A stretch of 64,000 nucleotides of DNA, taken from Comamonadaceae bacterium (GTDB taxonomy: Bacteria; Pseudomonadota; Gammaproteobacteria; Burkholderiales; Burkholderiaceae_C). The notes under the pieces are model-generated. The model was not told the DNA's origin. It searched no databases and saw nothing but the letters and a program-made list of their open reading frames with translations. The position numbers were made by a program, and so were the translations under genes. The stretch lies in NCBI GenBank assembly GCA_013297875.1, contig JAAFIW010000003.1, positions 248,001 through 312,000 on the forward strand, read 5' to 3'. Every line of letters begins with the position of its first letter. Within the stretch, counting starts at the first letter, position 1. Below, piece after piece: positions 55,701-64,000 of this stretch.

Positions 55701-58675
55701 AAGCCGGCGAGGTGGAGCTGACGGTGACGGCCAAAGACCCGGCGGGTAACAGCATTCAAGCGGCCAGCTCGGTCTGGGTCACCAAGCAGGGCGAGCTGTG
55801 GTTTGGCGGCGAAAACCACGACCGCATGGACGTGCTGCCCGAGAAGAAAAGCTACCAACCCGGCGACATGGCCAAGTTTCAGGTGCGCATGCCGTTTCGC
55901 TTTGCCACCGCGTTGGTGGCAGTCGAGCGCGAAGGCATCATCGAGACGCAAGTGGTGCAGCTCAACGGCCAAGACCCCACCATCAACCTGAAGGTGCAAG
56001 ACGGCTGGGGGCCCAACGTGTATGTGAGCGTGCTGGCCTTGCGCGGCCGCCTGCGCGAGGTGCCGTGGTACAGCCTGTTCACCTGGGGCTACAAGGCCCC
56101 GCGCGAGTGGTGGACGGCGTTTTGGTACGAGGGCCGCGAATACACCGCGCCCACGGCGCTGGTCGATTTGAGCAAGCCCGCCTTCCGCCTGGGCCTGGCC
56201 GAAATCCGCGTGGGCACCAAGGCGCACCAGCTCGATGTGAGCGTGAAGGCCGACAAAGAAAGCTACCCCGTGCGAGGCTCGGCCACCGTCACCATCACCG
56301 CCAAGCTGCCCAACGGCCAACCCGCCGCAGGCGCTGAGGTGGCGCTGGCCGCGGTAGACCAGGCCTTGCTGGAGCTGGCTCCCAACAACAGCTGGGACTT
56401 GCTGGGTGCGATGCTGCAACGCCGATCCTGGGGTGTGGAAACCTCCACCGCGCAAATGGAGATCATCGGCCGCCGCCACTATGGCCGCAAAGCCGTGTCG
56501 GCTGGAGGCGGCGGCGGCCGCAGCGGCACGCGGGAATTGCTGGAGACGCTATTACTTTGGAAGCATTCCATCGTGCTCGATGCCAAAGGCCAAGCGGTGG
56601 TGACCGTGCCCTTAAACGATGCACTGACCAGCTTCAAGGTGGTGGCCGTGGCCGATGCCGCCACCGGCCTGTTTGGCACCGGCCAGACCACCATCCGCTC
56701 CACCCAAGACCTGCAAATCATCAGCGGCCTGCCGCCGCTGGTGCGTGAAGACGACCAGTTCCGGGCGCAACTGACCTTGCGCAACACCACCAAAGCTGCG
56801 ATGAAGGTGGAAGTGACCCCGCGCGCCACGATGCTGGAACTGAAGCCTCAAGTGGTGGACATTCCCGCCGGTGAGGCCCGCGAAGTGGCCTGGGAAGTGA
56901 CCGCCCCGCCACAACTGGCGCAGACCCGCGCCCAGGCCATCCTGTGGGAAATCGAAGCCAAAGACACCATCAGCGGCGCACGCGATGCACTCAAGGCCCG
57001 CCAGCGCCTGATTGAAGCCGTGCCGCTCACGGTGCAGCAGGCCACCCTGGTGCAGGTCGATGGCGCGTTTTCCATCGACGTGAACCCGCCCGCTGATGCC
57101 TTGCCAGGTCGCGGCGGCCTGAAGCTGTCGCTACAGCCCAAACTGGCAGAAGGCATGCCCGGCGTGCGCGACTACTTTGCCCGCTACCCCTTCATTTGCC
57201 TGGAGCAAAAAACCAGTAAGGCCGTGGGTCTGCGCGACGGCAAGCTGTGGCAAACCGTGGCCGCGCAAATCCCCACGTATCTGGATGCCGATGGCCTGGC
57301 CAGCTACTTCCCGCCCCGCGCCGAAGACGGCAACCGCGGCAGCGACACGCTGACCGCCTACGTTCTGGCGGCCACCCACGAAGCCGCGTCCATCGACCCC
57401 GCGTTTGCGCTGCCTGACGCGATTCGCGCGCCCATGGAGCGCGGCTTGATCAGCTTCATTGAAGGCAAGATCAGCCGTGAGTTCTGGAGCCCACAAAAAG
57501 ACCTGGACGTGCGTAAACTCGGTGCGCTGGAAGCCCTGTCGCGCTATGGCGCAGCCAAGGGCCGCATGACAGGCAACATCACCATTGCCCCCAACCAGTG
57601 GCCCACCCACGCGGTGATCGACTGGCTGAACATCTTGAAGCGCGTGGCTGACGTGCCCGAGCGCGACAAACGCATGGCGGAGGCCAACCAGGTGCTGCGC
57701 GCCCGCCTGAGCTTTCAGGGCACCAAGGCGATTTTCAGCACCGAAAAAGACGACTACTGGTGGTGGCTCATGGTCAATGGCGACGCCAACACGGCCAAGC
57801 TGATATTGGCCGTGTTGGACGACCCGGCCTGGAAAGACGACATGCCCCGCCTGGCCAACGGCTTCATCGGCCGCCAACAACGCGGCGCCTGGCACACCAC
57901 CACCGCCAACCTGTGGGGCGGCCTGGCCCTGGAAAAATTCTCGGCCAAGTTTGAAGCGGAGCCGGTGGCGGGCTTCACCACCGCCAGCATGGGCAAAGGT
58001 TCGGGCGGGGTCGATTGGGCCAAGGTCGAGCGCGTCAAGACCACCGACCCGCTGGGCGCACCGCATCAGACCACCTTCTTCGGAGCGCCCGCATCGCCGG
58101 GCAACTTGCGCAACAACAGCATGTTCCTGCTGTGGACGAAGGATGCCGCCAAAGACACGCTAAAAGTAGCCCACCAAGGTACTGGCAAACCCTGGCTCAC
58201 CTTGCAGTCCATCGCCGCCATAGCTCTCAAAGAGCCGTTTGCCGCCGGCTATCAAATCAAGAAAACCATCACCCCGGTCGAGCAGGCCGTGCCCGGTAAA
58301 TACACGCGCGGCGACGTGCTGCGCATCACCCTGGAAGTCAATGGTAGCGCCGACATGACCTGGGTGGCGATTACCGACCCCATCCCGGGTGGATCAACGA
58401 TTTTGGGCAGCGGCCTGGGCCGCGACTCACAGATCGCCACGCAGGGCGAAAAACGCTCAGGCGCCGGCTGGCCGGCGTTTGAAGAACGCAGCTTTGAGTC
58501 CTTCCGCAGCTACTACGAGTATTTGCCCAAGGGTGTGGTCAAGATGGAATACACCGTGCGGCTGAACAACGTGGGTGAATTTGCGCTGCCGCCCAGCCGG
58601 GTGGAGGCGATGTATGCGCCGGAGATGTTTGGAGAGTGGCCGAATGCACGGGTGAGGGTGGAGGCTGGGAAGTGA
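52730..58675 (+). CDS. Bacterial alpha-2-macroglobulin
   Basis: 1981-residue periplasmic/surface protease trap. The N-terminus MRITAHLVAACLSLLALPAH is a signal, likely cut after AHA; no clear lipobox. MG2-type motif FDRTLLRAGETVSMKHLIR is near residue 660, the A2M domain (ALTSFKVVAVADAATGLFGT) near 1300 and the thioester motif C1490-L-E-Q1493 with FICLEQKTSKAVG is intact. A Gly-rich bait-like loop (SAGGGGGRSG) precedes the A2M domain. No pbpC gene is adjacent in the window, although the two are usually paired. The frame is open from 52607; I use ATG 52730 for the signal peptide. It has two or three repeat copies in frame. Confidence 0.93.
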   Translation: MRITAHLVAACLSLLALPAHALQIVSLSPQGEVAQIRQVVAKFDVAAVNFGDPKAPAPLAVSCTDAQASKGNGRWISDKEWAFEFENDLPPGVSCTVALVSGFKSPGSTSSPGISGSSSYKFNSGGPFVRNVLPGSYQRIDEEQFFVLRLNGPATLASVQANTWCAIDGLGERVPVKLIEGSERAELLKANGYTKAAEKEPLAYVTLRCNRRFTPDGRVQLVFGKGVATPSGVANSVEKRFAWQVREPFAANFSCERENAQSACLPIRPMSLSFNAPVPRKLAEGIRLKSAKDTIKPTLEGDDKDKDSVVNGISFPGPFAEQTPFTLELPSDFKDSAGRTLRNADNFPLKVSTAGQPPLAKFAAAPFGIVERLAEPDGAALMPVTLRNVEAALKTQSLTPGKVSELQPKTDAEIIAWFSKITRYHESSVDRKQAAKDSKLPIPKVLEKNDTSVQSRMVSLLGGQPGVKTLDLPKPSNQDPRPFEVVGIPLQPGFHVLEIASQKLGGALLDERYGDSRTMYVRSSALVTNLAVHFKLGRENAAAWVTTLAKGQVVPGATVQVSDCTGKMLATATTNAQGVADIKGLSPAAPNCNGRNRSTENDEMDGDYGGSYFVSARATVSNVADLAFTWSNWHKGIEPWRFNVPTSREPQPDVRAHTIFDRTLLRAGETVSMKHLIRSETSKGFGVPDYQNKTATLEITHVGSGQQFSQVVTWRKTGTGGLSAANEFAIPPAAKLGMYEVKLGGIDTGSFRVEEFRLPVLEGRVGPSDKAPLVNAKQVPTDVQITYVQGGGAANLPVRVSALVRGKYLSYPDYEEFSFQPPRGKQAGNTEGEEEATASQDNKLIADKLPITLDKTGAGKLTIDKVPTARQPKELLMEATYSDPNGEVQTIRSVSTLWPAAVVAGIKTEGWVSSAQKIRFQALALDLTGKPAINIALQVNAIARITTTSRKRMVGGFYSYDNKVEIKDLGKVCDGKSDARGLLLCETRLSEAGEVELTVTAKDPAGNSIQAASSVWVTKQGELWFGGENHDRMDVLPEKKSYQPGDMAKFQVRMPFRFATALVAVEREGIIETQVVQLNGQDPTINLKVQDGWGPNVYVSVLALRGRLREVPWYSLFTWGYKAPREWWTAFWYEGREYTAPTALVDLSKPAFRLGLAEIRVGTKAHQLDVSVKADKESYPVRGSATVTITAKLPNGQPAAGAEVALAAVDQALLELAPNNSWDLLGAMLQRRSWGVETSTAQMEIIGRRHYGRKAVSAGGGGGRSGTRELLETLLLWKHSIVLDAKGQAVVTVPLNDALTSFKVVAVADAATGLFGTGQTTIRSTQDLQIISGLPPLVREDDQFRAQLTLRNTTKAAMKVEVTPRATMLELKPQVVDIPAGEAREVAWEVTAPPQLAQTRAQAILWEIEAKDTISGARDALKARQRLIEAVPLTVQQATLVQVDGAFSIDVNPPADALPGRGGLKLSLQPKLAEGMPGVRDYFARYPFICLEQKTSKAVGLRDGKLWQTVAAQIPTYLDADGLASYFPPRAEDGNRGSDTLTAYVLAATHEAASIDPAFALPDAIRAPMERGLISFIEGKISREFWSPQKDLDVRKLGALEALSRYGAAKGRMTGNITIAPNQWPTHAVIDWLNILKRVADVPERDKRMAEANQVLRARLSFQGTKAIFSTEKDDYWWWLMVNGDANTAKLILAVLDDPAWKDDMPRLANGFIGRQQRGAWHTTTANLWGGLALEKFSAKFEAEPVAGFTTASMGKGSGGVDWAKVERVKTTDPLGAPHQTTFFGAPASPGNLRNNSMFLLWTKDAAKDTLKVAHQGTGKPWLTLQSIAAIALKEPFAAGYQIKKTITPVEQAVPGKYTRGDVLRITLEVNGSADMTWVAITDPIPGGSTILGSGLGRDSQIATQGEKRSGAGWPAFEERSFESFRSYYEYLPKGVVKMEYTVRLNNVGEFALPPSRVEAMYAPEMFGEWPNARVRVEAGK
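53034..53103 (+). repeat. Dispersed comamonad repeat, copy 19 (inside the macroglobulin gene)
   Basis: ATCGCCAGGATCGACGTCTA, GCCCAGGTATTTCCGGCTCA, AGCAGCTATAAATTTAATAG. In frame it gives STSSPGISGSSSYKFNSG (residues about 107-124), a Ser/Gly-rich insertion in the first MG-like domain, in the orientation opposite to that used in the minus-strand genes. Confidence 0.85.
55484..55543 (+). repeat. Dispersed comamonad repeat, copy 20 (diverged, inside the macroglobulin gene)
   Basis: TTTTCAGGCACTCGCCCTTG, ATTTAACTGGTAAGCCTGCT, ATCAATATTGCA: alignable with the repeat along its length, but with several changes. Encodes FQALALDLTGKPAINIAL. Confidence 0.5.
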
Positions 58676-58705
58676 TGTGCTTCACCAACTATGTGGTGAA
58701 GCACA
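58676..58705. terminator. Stem-loop directly after the macroglobulin gene
   Basis: Perfect 12-bp stem TGTGCTTCACCA/TGGTGAAGCACA around a 6-base loop, beginning one base after the stop codon. A T-tract does not follow, so it could be a terminator of atypical form or a palindromic boundary. Confidence 0.6.
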
Positions 58706-59102
58706 AATCATAGTCCGACCCATTTGACAACCAACTCGGGCAAGCGTGTCAATACCTCCTGAACAAAATGACTTCATTGACTTAGCCCTTTGCAACGTCG
58801 CCGGATTCGGGTGAGCCGGAGGAGCGGAATCTGGCAAAAGGTATCGTGCGATTCGCTGGCAAGCCTCACACCACAGAACGATGATTTAGCTCGACGGCGA
58901 AAAATCACCCTGAGAAATAGCAGCTTTCAGTTCCTGTAGCGACACCCGGTTCGTCAAAAATCAGATCCTCACTTGCCTTTGAGTGCCGAGGGGTTAAATT
59001 AAAAATTCGTCCACAGGTAACCTTCAGGTGAGAGACAGGAAGAAACAAAATTTGTTACAACGTTATCCCCGCGCCAAAATGAGGCCGAAAAGGAGATCGT
59101 GC
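58706..59102. other. Intergenic leader of the giant helicase gene
   Basis: About 400 bases with no gene I can support, of lower GC than the macroglobulin gene. It includes AACAAA-A-TTTGTT (59044-59056), a palindrome that could be an operator, and ends in the ribosome binding site AGGAG (59091-59095). Confidence 0.5.
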
Positions 59103-62100
59103 ATGACAAGGGAGTCAGGTCAATCGACAAAGGCTGATACGTCTGGAAATTCTGCCGTTTCAGTGGCACCGCCCACAATTCGATTGCAGATCAGTTCTGC
59201 GAAAAAACTGAACCTCGCCGCCTTTCAGAACGCGGTACCCGCGTTGCAGGAACTGGTCATCATTAATGAGACCTCGTCTCTGATCAGCGAGTTGACCGTT
59301 CAGCTGGTTTCCGAACCGCCGTTCGTAAAGCCTCGCGTCTGGAACGTCGAATCGGTGGGCGCAGGCGAGAGCTATCACCTGCGTGATCTCGACGTGCAGT
59401 TGGATGGAGCTCTTCTTTCGCGCTTGACGGAGTCTGAATCAGCTTCGCTGCATTTCGAGCTGCGCAGTCGCAAGCAATCGGATGCAATCCTCGCAACACA
59501 CGAGTCCACCGTAGAACTGCTGGCTCGCAATCAATGGGGCGGAATTGGTCACCTGCCAGAAATGGTGGCGGCGTTCGTACAGCCGAACGACCAGGCCATT
59601 GATCGCTTACTCAAAGGTGCCGCCTTGGCATTGCAAACGGGTGGCAAGTCCGGGTCGATCGACGGCTATACCCATGGCTCGAAACGGGCTTGGGAGTTGG
59701 TATCTGGTATTTGGACTGCTGTGCTCCAACGCAAGCTCAATTACGCACTGCCGCCTGCCAGTTTTGAACACACTGGGCAGAAGGTTCGCAGTCCTTCACA
59801 GGTGCTTGATGGAGGTTTGACCACATGCCTTGACCTTGCGTTGCTGTTCGCTGCCTGCCTGGAACAGGCACACCTCAACCCCTTGTTGGTATTTACTCGT
59901 GGACACGCATTTGTAGGTGTGTGGCTGCGCGATGAGGAGTTCTCTACATCTGTGATCGATGACATCACAGCGGTGAGAAAGCGGTTGAAGTTGCAGGAGA
60001 TGTTGGTCTTTGAAACGACCCTTGCGGCGCAGGGCCAAGCCGTGAGTTTCAGTAAGGCCATTGCCAACGCAAACCGTCAGTTGTCGGAGGAGGAGGAAGA
60101 CAAGTTTGAACTGGTAATCGACGTGAAGCGTGCGCGAATGTCGCGCATAAAACCGCTGGCTCAGGCACACGCAGTCGCAGAGGCAATGCCAATTGCTGTG
60201 GAACCAGAGGCAACGATAGGCATTGAAGATGCCCCGGATCTACCTGACGAGGTAATCACCGACACACCGACATCCGAGCTGAACCCCAAAGACCGGCTAG
60301 CTCGGTGGCAACGCAAACTGCTTGATCTTTCGTTGAGAAACACACTGTTGAACTTCAAGCAGGGTAAAAAGGCGTTGCTGCTGGACGTGGCAGCGCCAGC
60401 ATTGGAAAACGTCCTGGCAGAAGGTCAAACGATTAAGCTCCTACCTAGTCCTGCATTGATGCAGGGCCAAGACCCTCGCAGCCAGCAACTACACGAAGCC
60501 AGAAGCCTTGAGGACCTTCACAAGGCGCATGCGTTAGATGCCCTGAAACGCCGCGAAGTCTTCATCCGGCTGGAAGATCAAGAACTGGAAGGTCGCCTGG
60601 TTGATCTGTATCGGGGTGCCCGCAACGCGATGCAAGAAGGAGGCTCCAACACACTCTTTATCGCGCTTGGTTTCCTTGTCTGGGCCCGTACAGACAAGTC
60701 GGACTCGCGCGTCAAAGCGCCTTTGATTCTGTTGCCCATCACGCTGAATCGCAAAAGCGCTCGGTCGGGGTTCACGCTGCAGGGGCATGAAGATGAGGCG
60801 CTGTTCAACCCGACGCTGGTCGAGATGCTGCGGCAAGACTTTCAACTGGAGTTGGGCATTGCTGCTGGTGATCTGCCGCGTGATGAGTCCGGTCTGGATA
60901 TTGCAGGCATCTGGAAACGCGTTCGCAGCGCCATCAAAGACATCCGGGGCTGGGAAGTTAGCGAGGACGTTGTGTTGTCGATGTTCTCCTTTGCCAAATA
61001 CCTGATGTGGAAGGACTTGTCGGATCGCATCGACGACTTGCGTAAGTCGCCGGTGGTGGCGCACCTGATCGACACGCCGCGCGAGCCCTATCCCTCTAAA
61101 ACGCCCTTTCCCGAGACCAGCCGACTGGACTCAGACTTCCCGCCAGAGCAGGTCTTCAGCCCTCTCCCCGCAGACTCGTCCCAGCTTTCCGCTGTGATGG
61201 CGGCGGCCAGAGGCAAAGACTTCGTACTGATCGGTCCACCCGGCACCGGCAAGAGCCAGACCATCGCCAACCTGATCGCACAGTGCCTGGCAGAGAACAA
61301 GCGCGTACTTTTCGTGGCCGAAAAGATCGCTGCCCTGGATGTCGTCTTCCGTCGCCTGCGCGAAGTGGGACTCGGGGAGTTCTGCCTCGAACTGCACTCC
61401 AACAAGAGCCGCAAGCTTGATGTACTGAGCCAACTCCAGAAGTCCTGGGAATCCAAGGGTGAAGTGGACGCTGCCACCTGGGAGGCCAAGGCAAGGCAGC
61501 TCGGCCAAGTGCGCGAACAACTGTCAACCTATGTGGAGCGCCTACACAACCGCCACAGCAACGGTTGGACGATTTTCAAAGCCATCGGGTGTGTTGTCGG
61601 CGGCGATGCACTTCCGAACCTGCGATTCAGCTGGCCCTCTCCCCGTGCGCATGACGAAGCTGTGCTGACCGAGTTGCGCAATCTCGCTGGCAGGTTGCAG
61701 GCCAACGCGGCGGCGGTTAACCCTGATCAATTGTTGGCGGGCCCACTGGTACCTGTGCATGTCACGGACTGGTCCGCCAAGTGGCAGCAAGAGATGGTCA
61801 GGTCCGCACAGACGCTACAGACCACCAGCCGTGACTTCCTGACAGCAGCACAAGCCCTGGGACAAATGCTTGGCATTGAGTGGCCGACGTTGCACCGTCA
61901 AACCCGATCGGCACTCGGTGTACTTGCCAAGGCCTTGCCCCAAGCGTCGTCCCAAGATTGGAGCTTCTGCGCGCTGCCGGACAGTGAAACCATCTGGGCC
62001 GCCTTGAAAGTCGGCAATGATCTGCTCGGCCAACATCGGGAAATCTCGTCGAAAATGTCCGCTCCGTGGTCGGCAGAGCTGCAGACTCGCATGTCTCAGG

Positions 62101-64000
62101 CGCTCGACTTGCTCGATAAGCACCGAAACCTGCACACGGAACTCGGAACGCCCTGGCCACCTGCCGTCAGCGATGAGATCGAGCACGGGGTGCGGTTGAT
62201 TGAGGAAATGAGCCAACTGCGCGCTGGACTTTCCGTGAAATACGGTGCCGGTGTGGGACAGCTCAACGTGTCGCAGCTGCAGCGCGACTGGGCCAAAGCC
62301 GACAAGGCGTTTTGGCCGATGTCTTGGTTGGGCAAGCGAAAAGTGCGCGGCGTGCTGGAAGGCGTCATTGAAAGCACCGGTGAACCACGTGTCGCCGACG
62401 ATCTGTATGCGCTCGTGCGCATCAAGAACCTGCGTGAAGAAGTCCAGCAACTGAATCCTGGCACCGCAGCTAAAGGTTTGTGGGCAGGCATCAAGACCCG
62501 GCTTGATCACGCTAGCAGCGCCTTGAAGGCGAATACGGCTCTGCATGCCGCACGTATGCACAAACCTTTCTCGCTAGAGGGGCTGGAAGCTGCATCGGAG
62601 GGGTACTGTGGCGAGAGCTGGACACGCGAGGTTCAACTTCTAAAGAGCATTTTGAACCTGGACTGCCACTTGACTGAGTGTGCATCTCTCTCAGAAAGCA
62701 GCCATGGGCTCTGGCAAGGGCACGACACCAATTCCACAGTTCTTCGTGCAGCGCTCGCGTTTGAGCGCGAACGATTGGTCTTGCAACAGCGAGGCGCGTT
62801 GCAAGCACCGCATCAGGAGGTGGCCGATGGGCGATGTGGCTCCGCCCTGCAGCAACAGCATGAGTGGTTGCAGAAGCGCGGTGCGGTGGAAGCAAAGCTG
62901 CTTTCCATGACAAGTCTTGCGACCGAGTGTTCTGGCGTCTGGAATGCATTGGATACCGACAGCGACAGTATCGAGCGAGCACTGAAGTTCTATGCCTTGC
63001 TGAAGGCTGGCTTGTCTGGCCTTGGACTGGATCACTCTTGCACAGCGGCTGCGCGTCGCAGCTTGCATCAGGTGCTGGCAACGCGTCGCTCTGAACTGGG
63101 TGACACGGGCGGGATTGGACAAACCTGCCACGGGGTCATGGTGAAGCTAACAGATCTCAACAGTGCGACAGACCAGTTTTGCAACAACGCCGCGCAACCA
63201 GACAGCGTCCGCCGCGCGTTCGCAGACATTGAGCCCGTAGAGTTAGCTGAGGCGGCGGTGCAATTTGAGGCACACCACCACGGCCTACACGCATGGTGCG
63301 CTTGGCGCCACGCTCAGGTCGATGCACGCAATGCAGGACTCCCGGCACTGGTAGTCGCTATCGAGGTGGGTGACGTGACCCCAGCGCAGGTGCCCGCCGC
63401 GTTTGAAGTGAACTACGCCCGCTGGTGGCTTGCAGAAGCGGTAGACGAGGACGAAGTGCTCAAGCGCTTTGTCTCCGCTGAGCATGAGCTTCGCATTCAG
63501 GAATTCCGCGCCCTGGATGACGAATTCACCAAGGTATCCCGCGAGTGGATCCGCGCCAAGCTCTGTGCCAACCTGCCGACGACCGACAGCATCCTGCGCA
63601 ACAGTGAGTGGGGCATCCTGCGCCACGAGATCACCAAGAAGAAGCAGCACAAGCCGCTGCGCCAACTGCTGCAAGAGATTCCATCGGTTGTACTGCGGCT
63701 GACACCGTGCCTGCTGATGAGTCCGCTGTCGATCGCGCAGTACCTCTCGGCCGAAGCCAGCAACTTCGACTTGGTGGTGTTTGACGAGGCGTCGCAAATT
63801 CCGGTATGGGACGCCATCGGTGCCATGGCCCGTGGCAAGCAGGTGGTGATGGTGGGCGACCCGAAGCAACTGCCGCCTACCAACTTCTTCGGCCGCAGCG
63901 ACAGTGCCGACGGTGACGACGATGTCGTGGAAGGCGACCTGGAAAGCATCCTTGACGAGTGCCTAGGCGCCAGCCTGCCAACGCGCAACTTGTCGTGGCA
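59103..64000 (+). CDS. Giant transglutaminase-like/DUF4011/superfamily 1 helicase protein (truncated by window end)
   Basis: First 1632 residues, open to the end of the window. ATG 59103 follows AGGAG by seven bases. Order: beta-sandwich-like domain (about 20-140); a transglutaminase-like domain with C242 (DGGLTTCLDLALLFAACLEQ), H268 (TRGHAFVGVWL) and D286 or D287; DUF4011 signature DRLARWQRKLLDLSLRNTLL (397-416); SF1 motor with Walker A GPPGTGKS (711-718), a helical insert of about 850 residues, Walker B VVFDEASQ (D1561, E1562) and GDPKQLPPT (1585-1593). DUF4011 helicases often carry C-terminal nuclease and DUF3320 domains; these would lie past the window. Usually found in accessory or defence islands. 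Partner genes are not visible. Confidence 0.88.
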   Translation, partial: MTRESGQSTKADTSGNSAVSVAPPTIRLQISSAKKLNLAAFQNAVPALQELVIINETSSLISELTVQLVSEPPFVKPRVWNVESVGAGESYHLRDLDVQLDGALLSRLTESESASLHFELRSRKQSDAILATHESTVELLARNQWGGIGHLPEMVAAFVQPNDQAIDRLLKGAALALQTGGKSGSIDGYTHGSKRAWELVSGIWTAVLQRKLNYALPPASFEHTGQKVRSPSQVLDGGLTTCLDLALLFAACLEQAHLNPLLVFTRGHAFVGVWLRDEEFSTSVIDDITAVRKRLKLQEMLVFETTLAAQGQAVSFSKAIANANRQLSEEEEDKFELVIDVKRARMSRIKPLAQAHAVAEAMPIAVEPEATIGIEDAPDLPDEVITDTPTSELNPKDRLARWQRKLLDLSLRNTLLNFKQGKKALLLDVAAPALENVLAEGQTIKLLPSPALMQGQDPRSQQLHEARSLEDLHKAHALDALKRREVFIRLEDQELEGRLVDLYRGARNAMQEGGSNTLFIALGFLVWARTDKSDSRVKAPLILLPITLNRKSARSGFTLQGHEDEALFNPTLVEMLRQDFQLELGIAAGDLPRDESGLDIAGIWKRVRSAIKDIRGWEVSEDVVLSMFSFAKYLMWKDLSDRIDDLRKSPVVAHLIDTPREPYPSKTPFPETSRLDSDFPPEQVFSPLPADSSQLSAVMAAARGKDFVLIGPPGTGKSQTIANLIAQCLAENKRVLFVAEKIAALDVVFRRLREVGLGEFCLELHSNKSRKLDVLSQLQKSWESKGEVDAATWEAKARQLGQVREQLSTYVERLHNRHSNGWTIFKAIGCVVGGDALPNLRFSWPSPRAHDEAVLTELRNLAGRLQANAAAVNPDQLLAGPLVPVHVTDWSAKWQQEMVRSAQTLQTTSRDFLTAAQALGQMLGIEWPTLHRQTRSALGVLAKALPQASSQDWSFCALPDSETIWAALKVGNDLLGQHREISSKMSAPWSAELQTRMSQALDLLDKHRNLHTELGTPWPPAVSDEIEHGVRLIEEMSQLRAGLSVKYGAGVGQLNVSQLQRDWAKADKAFWPMSWLGKRKVRGVLEGVIESTGEPRVADDLYALVRIKNLREEVQQLNPGTAAKGLWAGIKTRLDHASSALKANTALHAARMHKPFSLEGLEAASEGYCGESWTREVQLLKSILNLDCHLTECASLSESSHGLWQGHDTNSTVLRAALAFERERLVLQQRGALQAPHQEVADGRCGSALQQQHEWLQKRGAVEAKLLSMTSLATECSGVWNALDTDSDSIERALKFYALLKAGLSGLGLDHSCTAAARRSLHQVLATRRSELGDTGGIGQTCHGVMVKLTDLNSATDQFCNNAAQPDSVRRAFADIEPVELAEAAVQFEAHHHGLHAWCAWRHAQVDARNAGLPALVVAIEVGDVTPAQVPAAFEVNYARWWLAEAVDEDEVLKRFVSAEHELRIQEFRALDDEFTKVSREWIRAKLCANLPTTDSILRNSEWGILRHEITKKKQHKPLRQLLQEIPSVVLRLTPCLLMSPLSIAQYLSAEASNFDLVVFDEASQIPVWDAIGAMARGKQVVMVGDPKQLPPTNFFGRSDSADGDDDVVEGDLESILDECLGASLPTRNLSW

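Noticed and set aside
58141-58240. Possible further repeat copy in the macroglobulin gene (AAAAGTAGC, CCATAGCTCTCAAAG)
   Set aside because: Only short pieces match, and the order and spacing of the repeat are not kept.

Overview
The window is chromosomal DNA of a high-GC betaproteobacterium, most likely a member of the Comamonadaceae (Rhodoferax/Polaromonas/Acidovorax type). This rests on the gene content and order (a dat-ybeD-lipB-lipA block, a nine-gene atp operon, ispE-tRNA-Gln-prs-rplY-pth), on protein similarity recognised by eye, and on about 20 copies of a short AT-rich repeat with the core GCTCAAGCAGCTAT...TAGCA, which I associate with comamonad genomes. No database search was run.

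Layout. 1-5756: end of a possible PP2C phosphatase gene, a divergent LysR regulator, and a polyamine/iron/aminoethylphosphonate-type ABC importer (permease, ATPase, binding protein, permease) with a coupled LOG-like gene. 5746-9557: a DUF1501/DUF1800 pair with a polyproline linker. 9826-17081: a SWIM/SNF2 helicase, then (transcribed dat to lipA) aminotransferase, DUF493, UPF0149/SEC-C, lipB and lipA. 17254-24337: atpIBEFHAGDC. 24432-31306: a Tat-type lipoprotein with a beta-propeller-like domain, a serine beta-lactamase-like protein, an alpha/beta hydrolase, a VF530-type protein, a TPR protein and an amidase. 31465-39109: a split oligopeptide-type ABC transporter (binding protein and two permeases, no ATPases). 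Rhodanese, NTF2-like and two cNMP-binding genes plus several repeat elements lie between its parts. 39161-46195: ferredoxin, pth, rplY, prs, tRNA-Gln, ispE, lolB, a TPR protein and mutM. 46258-52585: redoxin, dsbD, hipBA, GNAT, cytochrome b561 and cytochrome c'. 52730-58675: a 1981-residue alpha-2-macroglobulin. 59103 to the end: the first 1632 residues of a giant protein that joins a transglutaminase-like domain to a DUF4011/superfamily 1 helicase, probably the start of an accessory or defence island.

The most interesting points are four. (1) The dispersed repeat is not confined to intergenic DNA. It lies in frame inside hepA, dat, dsbD (twice) and the macroglobulin gene, supplies the hydrophobic core and cleavage site of the signal peptides of DsbD and the neighbouring redoxin, and supplies the LolB lipobox. 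It appears to have overwritten a conserved stretch of lipB and to have separated a ribosome binding site from its start codon. (2) A 233-bp element with perfect 17-bp terminal inverted repeats and a 5-bp target duplication sits between two genes. (3) The giant helicase carries an apparently intact Cys-His-Asp transglutaminase-like domain. (4) Several other palindromic elements (27-bp, 25-bp and 17-bp arms, and a nested cruciform) cluster in the 28-38 kb accessory stretch.
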